The notes: generated by a model not told the origin, from the letters alone. Shown: positions 1 to 10,785, counted from the stretch's first letter. The stretch is DNA of 64,000 bases from Portulaca oleracea (GCA_029582165.1 CM055875.1:13245968-13309967), one strand, 5' to 3'. Numbers and translations: made by a program.

Positions 1-578
1 TTTTTTCTTTTTTGTGTAATATTTTTATTTTAAAATGTTCATGTGTGTTAAATTTTTTAATTTTTTTACTACAATATTTATAAATCAATTTATAAATGCT
101 TATAAACATTAAATATAATACTTATAAACCAATATATGAATGCTCATAAATAGTAATATGCTTGTTTAGAACTACAATGCTCATGACCTATAACGACAAT
201 GTTCATTAAATAAAATCATAATGCTCATTAAACTGAACTACAATTCTCATAACCTATAATGACATTAATGCTCATTACATGAAACCATTATACTCATCAA
301 AGTTGAACTACAATGCTCCTAACCTATAACAACAATGCTCATTGTATAAACATATTATGATCATGAATCTAAACACATATGCTCATAACCTATAACGAGG
401 ATGCTCATTGTATAAACACATTATGTTCATGAATCTAAATACTTATGCTCATAATCTACAACAACAATGCTCATTACACAAACTCATTATGCTTATAAAT
501 CTAAACACCCATGCTCATAACCTACAACAACAATGCTGATCACTTTGAACATGAATGATCATCAAACTTAACTACAAT
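1..578. repeat. Degenerate minisatellite, left part
   Basis: This AT-rich block is built from degenerate tandem units containing ATGCTCATAACCTA, CAACAATGCTCATTA and TAAACACA, spaced about 30-60 bp apart. The same units resume at 1736-2165. The two parts were one array before the Mutator-like element at 579-1725 inserted, as the direct duplication of TAACTACAAT at both insertion edges shows. I see no coding content. Confidence 0.75.
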
Positions 579-1725
579 GAATTAATAACATATACCTCCA
601 TCAACGTTTTGTAAAATGAGGATTTTACCCTTCCTATTTGAGAAATCTTAATGACCCAACTTAACAAACACTAAATAAAATAAATATCATACTTAACTAT
701 TTCTGATATTAATTTTATCTACTTTTTCAGATTTATTTAATCAACACAAATGATGAAAGTTCTAATTTACCCTTCATTTAAAAGTTTTCCCTTCCCTTCC
801 CCAAACCAACCCCCTCCCCTTTGTTTGGATTTTTTTTGGCCGCTAAAACCCAAACCCCAGCCTCTAACTTTTCATGTTCGGTTGTTCGGCATCTTAATCT
901 TCATGTGCTGTTCATCAGTTCATTCTTCTATAGTGTTTCCGCAGCAAGTCAATGATGATTTATTGAATAATATTGATGATGAAAACTTGGTATTATGCAT
1001 TTTCTATTTGGAATTTCAGGCGCTTTCTCTTTTTTTTTTTGGTTTAATAAAAGATATTTGCAAACCAAAATAAACCTAGTGAATTCATACTCTGTAATTT
1101 AATAGTGGAACTAACACTTCATTCTTTGATTATTGTATTCTTGTTCATCAAAAATCGAAATTTAACTTCTAAACCCTAACAATAACAGTATACATTTTCG
1201 CATCCAAAAAATTTCAAACTTTCAAATTGAAATTCAGAAAAACTGGATGAATCACTCCCCGAATAATTGATTCTTATTCAGTCGAACTAACCTTCAAACA
1301 CGACCGAGATTCGATCTCTTTTCCACCATAATTAACCGCTGTGGAACCACCACTAACCCACTGTTTCTCCACAATTTCTGACAAACCCTTGTTCATCGAC
1401 ATTGTACCTCGTTTATAAATATGGTTCAGTTTCAGTGTTACAGCCTTACAGGGGAAGAAGGAGAATTGTAAAAGACACCCAAAAAAATGCATATTCAATT
1501 AAGCAATTACGAGGGTATTTTGGTATTTTCAATTTAAATTTTGAGGGCATTTACGTCAAACCGAATAAAATTAAAGGGGCAAACATGTCCAAGTCTTTGA
1601 CTAATCGGAAAAAGTATATATTTATGTAAACCGTAATTGTTAGGTAGGATAATTGACATTTTTCAAATATGGAGGGTAAAATCCTCATTTTAAAAATCTT
1701 TGGGGGAGGTATATGTTATTAGTTC
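579..1725. mobile_element. Mutator-like element MULE-A (copy 1)
   Basis: The element starts GAATTAATAACATATACC and ends in its near-perfect inverse (GGTATATGTTATTAGTTC). Homology between the ends continues through the GAGGATTTTACC segment. It is flanked by a perfect 10-bp direct repeat TAACTACAAT (569-578 and 726-735 after 1000, i.e. 1726-1735), the size range expected of Mutator superfamily elements. There is no transposase, so it is non-autonomous. The interior carries an apparent captured exon on the minus strand (1292-1402). Confidence 0.85.
1292..1402 (-). pseudogene. Captured first-exon fragment in MULE-A
   Basis: On the minus strand an ATG opens a 37-codon stretch (begins MSMNKGLSEIVEKQW, ends ESRSCLK) that stops exactly at an AAG|GTTAGT splice donor, with a C/A-rich leader upstream. 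This looks like a host gene's first coding exon picked up by the MULE. I do not recognise the parent gene. The alternative is chance ORF plus chance donor. The identical segment recurs at 6156-6266. Confidence 0.4.
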
Positions 1726-1735
1726 TAACTACAAT

Positions 1736-2165
1736 TCTCAGCCTACAACAATGCTCATAACATAAACACACAATGATCATCACATAAACACACAATGCTC
1801 ATTACATTACACAAATAAATTGACATCAAATCCAACTTTAGAGGTTAGCTGATAAAAAATATGACCATATGCCCATGAATCTAACCTATAACAAATGCTC
1901 GTTACATAAATACACAATGCTCGTTACATAAATACACAATGCTCATAACCTGTAACAATAATGTTCATTACAAAAACCCATTATGCTCATGAATCTACAC
2001 ACTTATGCTCATAACCTACAACAACAATGCTCATTACTTTAAACATGAATGCTCATCAAACTTAACTACAATTCTCAGCCTACAACAATACTCATAATAT
2101 AAACACACAATGCTCATTACAGTTGAACTATAATGTTCATAGCCTATAATACTCAAATGCTCATA
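1736..2165. repeat. Degenerate minisatellite, right part
   Basis: Continuation of the ATGCTCATAACCTA / CAATGCTCATTACA array of 1-578 after the MULE-A insertion. A duplicate lies at about 6600-7029. The following 2166-2579 is AT-rich and holds a decayed Stowaway-like word (TACTCCCTCTATTAC near 2257) but no gene. Confidence 0.7.
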
Positions 2166-2579
2166 AACTCGGAAAAAATATTAAAAACTAAAATAAATAA
2201 ATAAAAAGTATAAATGAGTTGCATTGGAAACTCAAATTAATTTAGTATGTCATATACTCCCTCTATTACTTTAGTATTAATATGAAATTATGAATAGAGA
2301 GAAAACTCAAATTAATTTAATTAAAGAAAAATAAAAAGTATTAATATGGATAGGTTGGGTTCATGGAGCATTTGTGCTCCTTAGAGCATAATCGATTTTT
2401 TACTTACTGTACAATGACTAATCTCTTTTTCAACGGTTGTAACTTGGATAATAAAAAAAAAGGTCGTAACTAACTTTATTGCGACCGGTTGATTTGGATG
2501 ACTTTATAAATTCATTCATTACTTCTCTCTTACCGTTATTATAGATCGTAATATTGGGAATAATTATAATATTTGTAGG

Positions 2580-2872
2580 TGTAAGACCACAAATATGTGG
2601 TTAAGTGTGGCTCAAGGAGATTGAAATGAATACTTATATCACCAATCGTACATCTTCTTTATAGGAAGTTCATCCGTTGATAATTCCCCAGTTAGGCGCG
2701 TTTGGCTGAGAATAGTTTTGGGATGGGTGACATCTTGGGAAGTTTTCACATGTAGTGTGTGACTGAAGACAAATCACACTAAAAGGACGCGTGGTGATGT
2801 GTGATGCCAGTCATCGATCCATGAAGCAGATCTTCGTAATGTCTGTGACCCGGGAATGGTCGGGGCGTTACA
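2580..2872 (+). mobile_element. TRIM-like short LTR 1
   Basis: A 293-bp LTR-like unit from TGTAAGACC to GGGGCGTTACA, directly followed by TGGTATCCGAGCC, a slightly decayed tRNA-iMet primer binding site. It is homologous to the unit at 3008-3298. LTRs under 350 bp with tiny internals are the mark of TRIM elements (terminal-repeat retrotransposons in miniature). The duplicate lies at 7444-7735. Confidence 0.75.
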
Positions 2873-2874
2873 AA

Positions 2875-2887
2875 TGGTATCCGAGCC
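2875..2887 (+). promoter_or_regulatory. Primer binding site (tRNA-iMet), TRIM unit 1
   Basis: TGGTATCCGAGCC lies two bases after the LTR end. It differs by one base from TGGTATCAGAGCC, the complement of the 3' end of plant initiator methionine tRNA. The 135-bp internal region to 3007 encodes nothing recognisable. Confidence 0.6.
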
Positions 2888-3007
2888 GACCTGCGACTGT
2901 GAGTTGCGCCAGTCGATGGGAGATCCATGGGGAGTCACCTAGTGGGGCAAAGATTCTGGATGGAATTGAGGCACAACTAGGACGTTGTGTGCTCAAGAAG
3001 GGGTGAT

Positions 3008-3298
3008 CGTAACACCCCGAATATATGGTTAAGTGTGACTTAAAGGGATTGAAAGGACTACTTACATCACCAAGGTCCACCTTCCTTTTCAGAAGTTCAT
3101 CCGTTGAAAACTCTTCAGTTAAGCGTGTTTGGCTGAGAATAGTCTCCGGAAGGGTGACCTCTTGGGAAGTTTTCCCGAATAGCGTGTGAGTGAAAACAAA
3201 GCACGCTTAAAGGACACATGGTGATTTGTGGGGCAGTCATCGATCCATAAAGCAATTCTCCATGACGTCCACGGTTTGGGAATGGTCAGGGCGTTACA
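3008..3298 (+). mobile_element. TRIM-like short LTR 2
   Basis: A 291-bp unit starting CGTAACACCCCGAATATATGG and ending GGGCGTTACA, followed at 3301 by TGGTATCAGAG, a better-preserved tRNA-iMet primer site. The next internal region is only 36 bp before a third LTR begins. The duplicate lies at 7866-8156. Confidence 0.75.
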
Positions 3299-3334
3299 AA
3301 TGGTATCAGAGTCGACCCGCTTAAGTTAGGTGAT

Positions 3335-3370
3335 TGTAACACCCTGAATATATAGTTAAGTGTGACTTTG
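3335..3370 (+). mobile_element. TRIM-like LTR 3, truncated start
   Basis: The 5' end of a third LTR (TGTAACACCCTGAATATATAG) that stops after about 35 bp. With the two preceding units this gives the order LTR-internal-LTR-internal-LTR known for tandem TRIM arrays. The duplicate starts at 8193. Confidence 0.6.
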
Positions 3371-3730
3371 AAATAACCCTAGAGATTGGGTGGGGGGGAG
3401 GAGGTAGAAGTAAATGGGGTTATTGAATTTTTCCTGCCAATGTTCTATCAATCTCACAAAGATACGTTAGTGTAGATGCAAATCAACAAGATTAAGTAAA
3501 GAGACTTAAATGTATCTATTTTTATTTAATGATAATAGAAGGCTTAATAAGTAGGTGTTTGGTCTCGTTTCGAGCCGAATTCTTCTCTTTCTTAGGGTGT
3601 TTTTACATGTTCTAACCCCGTGTTTCATGTTAGTTATGAGATTTTGCTAGTTTTGTACGAAAATAAGAGATTGACCCAAAATGGAGCCAAAACGGAGCAA
3701 AACTTATCAAATAGAGGAAGAGGCAGAAGG

Positions 3731-4021
3731 ATGGCTCGCCCGAGTCACATCCTGGCTCGCCCGAGTCAAGCAGTTGGAAGAATAGCAGTCTTGCCGACCA
3801 AAGTTGAACCAAGAAGTAGTGAAACAAAAGGTTGGCTCGGTCGAGCCATACCTCTGTTAAGCCACCTTGAGAGTGTTGAAATCGGCTAAGGCATGGAGAA
3901 ATCAGAGGGCTGGCTCGCCCGAGCAAGGGCCCTGCTCGACCGAGCTTAGCACCTGAACTGCCGAAGAGAAGTTGCCAAGAAGACACGGTGCGACCGACCA
4001 GAAGCCTGGCTCGCCCGAGCC
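3731..4021. repeat. Palindromic phrase array GCTCGCCCGAGC
   Basis: The 12-mer GCTCGCCCGAGC is an inverted repeat with a two-base centre. It and one- or two-base variants (GCTCGGTCGAGC, GCTCGACCGAGC, GCTCGCCCGAGT) occur about six times in 290 bp, usually preceded by TG. The spacer sequences are unrelated. Confidence 0.75.
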
Positions 4022-4086
4022 ACTCTGGTTTTCTGCGTTGAAGTTAGGATTGAAATGCTGCGTTTTGTGTAACAGTTTGGGATCAA

Positions 4087-4094
4087 TATAAATA
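4087..4094 (+). promoter_or_regulatory. TATA box of LTR-like remnant
   Basis: TATAAATA in the context GATCAATATAAATACTC, about 65 bp downstream of the last phrase. This is the expected U3 position. The duplicate is at 8831-8838. Confidence 0.5.
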
Positions 4095-4905
4095 CTCTTA
4101 GCTACGATTTCATCAAAAACAGTTTTTTAGCTTAAGTTTTAATATGTATTTACTAGTTTTAATTGTTCTTTAAGGAAATTCCATAAAAAAAAGAAGAAGA
4201 CTGCTTCTACTTTCTCTCTCTTAGGGTTTTCTATTGCCTTGTTCTCCAAGTTCTTGAGATTTTGAGTGTAATCAACACTTTCTTCAAGTAATTTCAGCTA
4301 AGTATTTTCTTCATTTACCTTGTGCTTTTGATTTCATTGAGTTTATCATTCAAAGTTTCTAGGTTAGCCACCAATCAATCTTTTTAGTGAAAAGGGGGAT
4401 TAAGGGCGACAAATCTTACTTGAAGTGAAGATTTGAGGGTCCTTAGTAACTTGATTCACAACTCTCTATTTTGTTCGGGGAAGTTGCAATTGAAGATGAA
4501 GAATGAAGAATAGAGATTTGATTAGTCAACAAGGGTATGGACTTAATTCTCATCTTGTTTTAGTTAATTAGTTGCTTTTTAATTGCTACTTGCTTGCTTT
4601 TGATCTTGGTGATAGTTTAGGGAGTTATTAAATGTTTGCTTGTTAGCTTATTAGATTTATTTTGAATCAATTGTTAGTAATTACTTGCTTAGTTGTGTTT
4701 CTTTCTTAATAGTTATGTTTAGTATCATGATTAGGAATAGTTTAATCGCTTAATTTTCATATTTTAATGCTTTCCGCACTTGAGAACCTCTAACAAACTA
4801 AAAACCTAGGCAAACCTCACACCCATCCTCGAGTTCGACATCCCTACTTAGAATCACATCAAATATTACAAACTGAACAGTAGAATTGATGGGAACTCAA
4901 TAAGG

Positions 4906-5450
4906 AAGATTGCCTTGATCTATTAAACAAGTCGGGGAGATTCGACAATCTCCATGACTCAACCGCAGCTCTTGTACCAAGGTCAGATTACAATGGATTC
5001 TGGACCAAGGCTCTTGTTGAAGCCATCAATGACTCTCTCCTTGGAGGATTGCTATCCAGGTACTCAAACTCACCAAGCTCTCCTACTTGAATACTCACTC
5101 ATCAACTCCCAAAGCTTGACATGATTTAGGTACACTTATCAAGCTCACTGCTTGGTTACAAATTTAACTCACTAATCCTTAATGCTTAGCTACAAATTTA
5201 ACTCACTAAGCTTCGACAGTGGGCTACAATTTTGACTCACTAAGCCATAAGGCTTAACTATGATTAAAAAGAGTAATAGAGAGAAATATGAGATTGACAG
5301 AAGAAGTATTTCGATGTGTCGTTATGCGCAGGCCTAAATTGATAATCTTCTTCTTTCTTTCTTACTTTTAATTATCTTTTAAAATTTTGTTATTATCAAA
5401 TAACAATTCCGTCAAAATAAAATCAAATCAAATACCAATGGCTAAATATG
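4906..5450. other. Unassigned non-coding with ~40-bp short repeats
   Basis: No gene seen. Between about 5140 and 5265 a unit of roughly 40 bp (GCTTAGCTACAAATTTAACT plus CACTAAG) repeats about three times in decayed form. The duplicate lies at about 9600-10186. Its origin is unknown and could be the internal start of the preceding LTR-like element. Confidence 0.4.
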
Positions 5451-6589
5451 AACATATACCTCCATCAACGTTTTGTAAAATGAGGATTTTACCCTTCCTA
5501 TTTGAGAAATCTTAATGACCCAACTTAACAAACACTAAATAAAATAACTATCATACTTAACTATTTCTGATATTAATTTTATCTACTTTTTCAGATTTAT
5601 TTAATCAACACAAATGATGAAAGTTCTAATTTACCCTTCATTTAAAAGTTTTCCCTTCCCTTCCCCAAACCAACCCCCTCCCCTTTGTTTGGATTTTTTT
5701 TGGCCGCTAAAACCCAAACCCCAGCCTCTAACTTTTCATGTTCGGTTGTTCGGCATCTTAATCTTCATGTGCTGTTCATCAGTTCATTCTTCTATAGTGT
5801 TTCCGCAGCAAGTCAATGATGATTTATTGAATAATATTGATGATGAAAACTTGGTATTATGCATTTTCTATTTGGAATTTCAGGCGCTTTCTCTTTTTTT
5901 TTTTGGTTTAATAAAAGATATTTGCAAACCAAAATAAACCTAGTGAATTCATACTCTGTAATTTAATAGTGGAACTAACACTTCATTCTTTGATTATTGT
6001 ATTCTTGTTCATCAAAAATCGAAATTTAACTTCTAAACCCTAACAATAACAGTATACATTTTCGCATCCAAAAAATTTCAAACTTTCAAATTGAAATTCA
6101 GAAAAACATGATGAATCACTCCCCGAATAATTGATTCTTATTCAGTCGAACTAACCTTCAAACACGACCGAGATTCGATCTCTTTTCCACCATAATTAAC
6201 CGCTGTGGAACCACCACTAACCCACTGTTTCTCCACAATTTCTGACAAACCCTTGTTCATCGACATTGTACCTCGTTTATAAATATGGTTCAGTTTCAGT
6301 GTTACAGCCTTACAGGGGAAGAAGGAGAATTGTAAAAGACACCCAAAAAAATGCATATTCAATTAAGCAATTACGAGGGTATTTTGGTATTTTCAATTTA
6401 AATTTTGAGGGCATTTACGTCAAACCGAATAAAATTAAAGGGGCAAACATGTCCAAGTCTTTGACTAATCGGAAAAAGTATATATTTATGTAAACCGTAA
6501 TTGTTAGGTAGGATAATTGACATTTTTCAAATATGGAGGGTAAAATCCTCATTTTAAAAATCTTTGGGGGAGGTATATGTTATTAGTTC
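5451..6589. mobile_element. MULE-A (copy 2, left end clipped)
   Basis: Duplicate of MULE-A produced by the segmental duplication. The first eight bases of the left inverted repeat and the left target duplication are missing because the duplication breakpoint lies inside the TIR. It is therefore not an independent insertion. Confidence 0.85.
6156..6266 (-). pseudogene. Captured first-exon fragment in MULE-A, copy 2
   Basis: Sequence-identical duplicate of the 37-codon fragment at 1292-1402, with the same GTTAGT donor. It exists only because the whole region is tandemly duplicated. Confidence 0.38.
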
Positions 6590-7443
6590 TAACTACAATT
6601 CTCAGCCTACAACAATGCTCATAACATAAACACACAATGATCATCACATAAACACACAATGCTCATTACATTACACAAATAAATTGACATCAAATCCAAC
6701 TTTAGAGGTTAGCTGATAAAAAATATGACCATATGCCCATGAATCTAACCTATAACAAATGCTCGTTACATAAATACACAATGCTCGTTACATAAATACA
6801 CAATGCTCATAACCTGTAACAATAATGTTCATTACAAAAACCCATTATGCTCATGAATCTACACACTTATGCTCATAACCTACAACAACAATGCTCATTA
6901 CTTTAAACATGAATGCTCATCAAACTTAACTACAATTCTCAGCCTACAACAATACTCATAATATAAACACACAATGCTCATTACAGTTGAACTATAATGT
7001 TCATAGCCTATAATACTCAAATGCTCATAAACTCGGAAAAAATATTAAAAACTAAAATAAATAAATAAAAAGTATAAATGAGTTGCATTGGAAACTCAAA
7101 TTAATTTAGTATGTCATATACTCCCTCTATTACTTTAATATTAATATGAAATTATGAATAGAGAGAAAACTCAAATTAATTTAATTAAAGAAAAATAAAA
7201 AGTATTAATATGGATAGGTTGGGTTCATGGAGCATTTGTGCTCCTTAGAGCATAATCGATTTTTTACTTACTGTACAATGACTAATCTCTTTTTCAACGG
7301 TTGTAACTTGGATAATAAAAAAAAAGGTCGTAACTAACTTTATTGCGACCGGTTGATTTGGATGACTTTATAAATTCATTCATTACTTCTCTCTTACCGT
7401 TATTATAGATCGTAATATTGGGAATAATTATAATATTTGTAGG

Positions 7444-7735
7444 TGTAAGACCACAAATATGTGGTTAAGTGTGGCTCAAGGAGATTGAAATGAATACTTA
7501 TATCACCAATCGTACATCTTCTTTATAGGAAGTTCATCCGTTGATAATTCCCCAGTTAGGCGCGTTTGGCTGAGAATAGTTTTGGGATGGGTGACATCTT
7601 GGGAAGTTTTCACATGTAGTGTGTGATCAAGACAAATCACACTAAAAGGACGCGTGGTGATGTGTGATGCCAGTCATCGATCCATGAAGCAGATCTTCGT
7701 AATGTCTGTGACCCGGGAATGGTCGGGGCGTTACA
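7444..7735 (+). mobile_element. TRIM-like short LTR 1, duplicated copy
   Basis: Copy of 2580-2872 in the second segmental unit, one base shorter. A CTG in copy 1 is replaced within GTGTGATCAAG here. Confidence 0.75.
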
Positions 7736-7865
7736 AATGGTATCCGAGCCGACCGATCGAGTTGCGCCAGTCGATGGGAGATCCATGGGGAGTCACCTAG
7801 TGGGGCAAAGATTCTGGATGGAATTGAGGCACAACTAGGACGTTGTGTGCTCAAGAAGGGGTGAT

Positions 7866-8225
7866 CGTAACACCCCGAATATATGGTTAAGTGTGACTTA
7901 AAGGGATTGAAAGGACTACTTACATCACCAAGGTCCACCTTCCTTTTCAGAAGTTCATCCGTTGAAAACTCTTCAGTTAAGCGTGTTTGGCTGAGAATAG
8001 TCTCCGGAAGGGTGACCTCTTGGGAAGTTTTCACGAATAGCGTGTGAGTGAAAACAAAGCACGCTTAAAGGACACATGGTGATTTGTGGGGCAGTCATCG
8101 ATCCATAAAGCAATTCTCCATGACGTCCACGGTTTGGGAATGGTCAGGGCGTTACAAATGGTATCAGAGTCGACCCGCTTAAGTTAGGTGATTGTAACAC
8201 CCTGAATATATAGTTAAGTGTGATC
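7866..8225 (+). mobile_element. TRIM-like LTR 2 and start of LTR 3, duplicated copy
   Basis: LTR 2 copy at 7866-8156, primer site at 8159, then the start of LTR 3 at 8193. LTR 3 is fused to downstream sequence (GTGTGATCAACAAG). About 105-115 bp present after 3370 in copy 1 are absent here. Confidence 0.7.
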
Positions 8226-8471
8226 AACAAGATTAAGTAAAGAGACTTAAATGTATCTATTTTTATTTAATGATAATAGAAGGCTTAATAAGTAGGTGTT
8301 TGGTCTCGTTTCGAGCCGAATTCTTCTCTTTCTTAGGGTGTTTTTACATGTTCTAACCCCGTGTTTCATGTTAGTTATGAGATTTTGCTAGTTTTGTACG
8401 AAAATAAGAGATTGACCCAAAATGGAGCCAAAACGGAGCAAAACTTATCAAATAGAGGAAGAGGCAGAAGG

Positions 8472-8766
8472 ATGGCTCGCCCGAGTCACATCCTGGCTCG
8501 CCCGAGTCAAGCAGTTGGAAGAATAGCAGTCTTGCCGACCAAAGTTGAACCAAGAAGTAGTGAAACAAAAGGTTGGCTCGCCCGAGCAACACACTGGCTC
8601 GGTCGAGCCATACCTCTGTTAAGCCACCTTGAGAGTGTTGAAATCGGCTAAGGCATGGAGAAATCAGAGGGCTGGCTCGCCCGAGCAAGGGCCCTGCTCG
8701 ACCGAGCTTAGCACCGAATCAAGAGAAGCCGCCAAGAAGACACGGCGATCGACTGCGCTCGAGCCA
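8472..8766. repeat. Palindromic phrase array, duplicated copy
   Basis: Copy of the 3731-4021 phrase array. It contains one extra 21-bp step (a second GCTCGCCCGAGC and the spacer to the next phrase, near 8580). Its last phrase is scrambled to a shorter GCGCTCGAGCC. Confidence 0.7.
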
Positions 8767-10186
8767 CTCTGGTTTTCTGCGTTGAAGTTAGGATTGAAAT
8801 GCTGCGTTTTGTGTAACAGTTTGGGATCAATATAAATACTCTTAGCTACGATTTCATCAAAAACAGTTTTTTAGCTTAAGTTTTAATATGTATTTACTAG
8901 TTTTAATTGTTCTTTAAGGAAATTCCGTAAAAAAAAGAAGAAGACTGCTTCTACTTTCTCTCTCTTAGGGTTTTCTATTGCCTTGTTCTCCAAGTTCTTG
9001 AGATTTTGAGTGTAATCAACACTTTCTTCAAGTAATTTCAGCTAAGTATTTTCTTCATTTACCTTGTGCTTTTGATTTCATTGAGTTTATCATTCAAAGT
9101 TTCTAGGTTAGCCACCAATCAATCTTTTTAGTGAAAAGGGGGATTAAGGGCGACAAATCTTACTTGAAGTGAAGATTTGAGGGTCCTTAGTAACTTGATT
9201 CACAACTCTCTATTTTGTTCGGGGAAGTTGCAATTGAAGATGAAGAATGAAGAATAGAGATTTGATTAGTCAACAAGGGTATGGACTTAATTCTCATCTT
9301 GTTTTAGTTAATTAGTTGCTTTTTAATTGCTACTTGCTTGCTTTTGATCTTGGTGATAGTTTAGGGAGTTATTAAATGTTTGCTTGTTAGCTTATTAGAT
9401 TTATTTTGAATCAATTGTTAGTAATTACTTGCTTAGTTGTGTTTCTTTCTTAATAGTTATGTTTAGTATCATGATTAGGAATAGTTTAATCGCTTAATTT
9501 TCATATTTTAATGCTTTCCACTTGAGAACCTCTAACAAACTAAAAACCTAGGCAAACCTCACACCCATCCTCGAGTTCGACATCCCTACTTAGAATCACA
9601 TCAAATATTACAAACCAATGAGAATTGATGGGAACTCAATAAGGAAGATTGCCTTGATCTATTAAACAAGTCGAGATTCGACAATCTCCATGACTCAACC
9701 GCAGCTCTTGTACCAAGGTCAGATTACAATGGATTCTGGACCAAGGCTCTTGTTGAAGCCATCAATGACTCTCTCCTTGGAGGATTGCTATCCAGGTACT
9801 CAAACTCACCAAGCTCTCCTACTTGAATACTCACTCATCAACTCCCAAAGCTTGACATGATTTAGGTACACTTATCAAGCTCACTGCTTGGTTACAAATT
9901 TAACTCACTAATCCTTAATGCTTAGCTACAAATTTAACTCACTAAGCTTCGACAGTGGGCTACAATTTTGACTCACTAAGCCATAAGGCTTAACTATGAT
10001 TAAAAAGAGTAATAGAGAGAAATATGAGATTGACAGAAGAAGTATTTCGATGTGTCGTTATGCGCAGGCCTAAATTGATAATCTTCTTCTTTCTTTCTTA
10101 CTTTTAATTATCTTTTAAAATTTTGTTATTATCAAATAACAATTCCGTCAAAATAAAATCAAATCAAATACCAATGGCTAAATATG

Positions 10187-10623
10187 AACATTTTTTCCAT
10201 TTTGCAATTGATATTTTGTAATTTCTTTTGAGAAATTTAGTAATTATTTTTAGAAAGTATATGAAAAATTGTTCTACTCGTGGCTAGGTCATGTCGGTTT
10301 TGACCGGTTCAACTGATAATCCGAATCAACCGATCTAAATATAATTGAACCGATTTAACCAGTTAATTCATTGACCCACTAGTTTAGTGACATGTAGAGA
10401 TAACATAGGCTATAATGGGAGAATTTGGTGCACCCAATTCCATCCTATTCATTCTATCAATATTTCACTATACAGATCACTTGTATTTATTTACATCCAT
10501 GTCGCCAATTCAATGATGCGTACATATCTAATTTTCATATGAGATAAATACAGGAACAGGACTGAAGCAGACACACTTGACAACACTTGCACATTTTGAT
10601 GTAAGCCAGTGTGAAAATAACAT
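10187..10623. other. Region downstream of PP2C gene; decayed CCGGTTCAA repeat
   Basis: Bases 10285-10390 are a degenerate array of CCGGTTCAAC / AACCGAT words, similar in style to 61925-62060. The segment AAATTTAGTAATTATT plus TTTTAGAAAGTATATGAA just before it is also found near 62606-62640, so this is a dispersed repeat. The stretch next to the stop codon (10400-10623) should hold the PP2C 3' UTR. No clear polyadenylation signal can be singled out. Confidence 0.45.
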
Positions 10624-10785
10624 TCATTTGATTTGGACAAACGACACAATAACAGTGACATGATCAAGCTTGCCGCCGATAACACCAGCATGGCCGGCTG
10701 CTTGTGCGGCATCAGCAAAGGGACTTCTTCCATATGCCAAGCTCCCCACTTCCTGTGCTTTCTTAACCAACACTTCCGCCAGCTC
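10624..10785 (-). CDS. PP2C exon 9 and stop
   Basis: 162 nt including TGA, acceptor TTTTCAG|GAG. It encodes [20 protein letters not shown]... ending [18 protein letters not shown]. It supplies the last metal-binding Asp935. The family usually has DDIT or DNIT here. Confidence 0.88.
   Translation of the reverse strand, partial: ELAEVLVKKAQEVGSLAYGRSPFADAAQAAGHAGVIGGKLDHVTVIVSFVQIK

Larger units (their letters stand above)
3470..4905 (+). mobile_element. Putative LTR remnant with GCTCGCCCGAGC phrase array
   Basis: Non-coding block with the organisation of a gypsy-type LTR. A set of palindromic GCTCGCCCGAGC phrases (3731-4021) lies upstream of TATAAATA (4087-4094). An AT-rich leader follows, then a CCTCGAGTTCGACATCCC segment near 4828, reminiscent of sequences at the 3' part of some Tat/Athila-type LTRs. 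Terminal TG...CA and a TSD could not be fixed, so this may be a solo or truncated LTR. The duplicate lies at about 8224-9600. Confidence 0.4.
587..5450. repeat. Tandem segmental duplication, copy 1 (4864 bp)
   Basis: Copy 1 of a direct duplication. Its sequence recurs at 5451-10186, near-identical over long stretches. The word AACAT occurs at the left edge (587), at the junction (5451) and at the right edge (10187), so five bases of microhomology mark the breakpoints. Copy 1 holds most of the MULE, minisatellite, TRIM-like LTR array and LTR-like remnant annotated below. Confidence 0.9.
5451..10186. repeat. Tandem segmental duplication, copy 2 (4736 bp)
   Basis: Direct repeat of 587-5450, 128 bp shorter. 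Most of the difference is one deletion of about 105-115 bp near 8223. The rest is clustered small complex differences, many at CTG or CAG in copy 1. Copy 2 also carries a 21-bp segment near 8580 that copy 1 lacks. The event is recent, or copy 2 is partly an assembly product. Confidence 0.9.

Noticed and set aside
750..1073. 107-codon ORF in MULE-A, duplicated at 5614-5937
   Set aside because: Low-complexity Pro/Phe-rich, no domain. Its identical second copy reflects the segmental duplication, not selection.
3630..3986. 118-codon minus-strand ORF with repeated LGRAGPLLGRASPL
   Set aside because: Produced by the GCTCGCCCGAGC phrase array, and broken differently in the second copy.
1..10186. 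CRISPR-like or bacterial repeat array suggested by regularly spaced ATGCTCAT words
   Set aside because: The units are degenerate, of unequal length, with no unique spacers, in plant DNA. They are an ordinary minisatellite.
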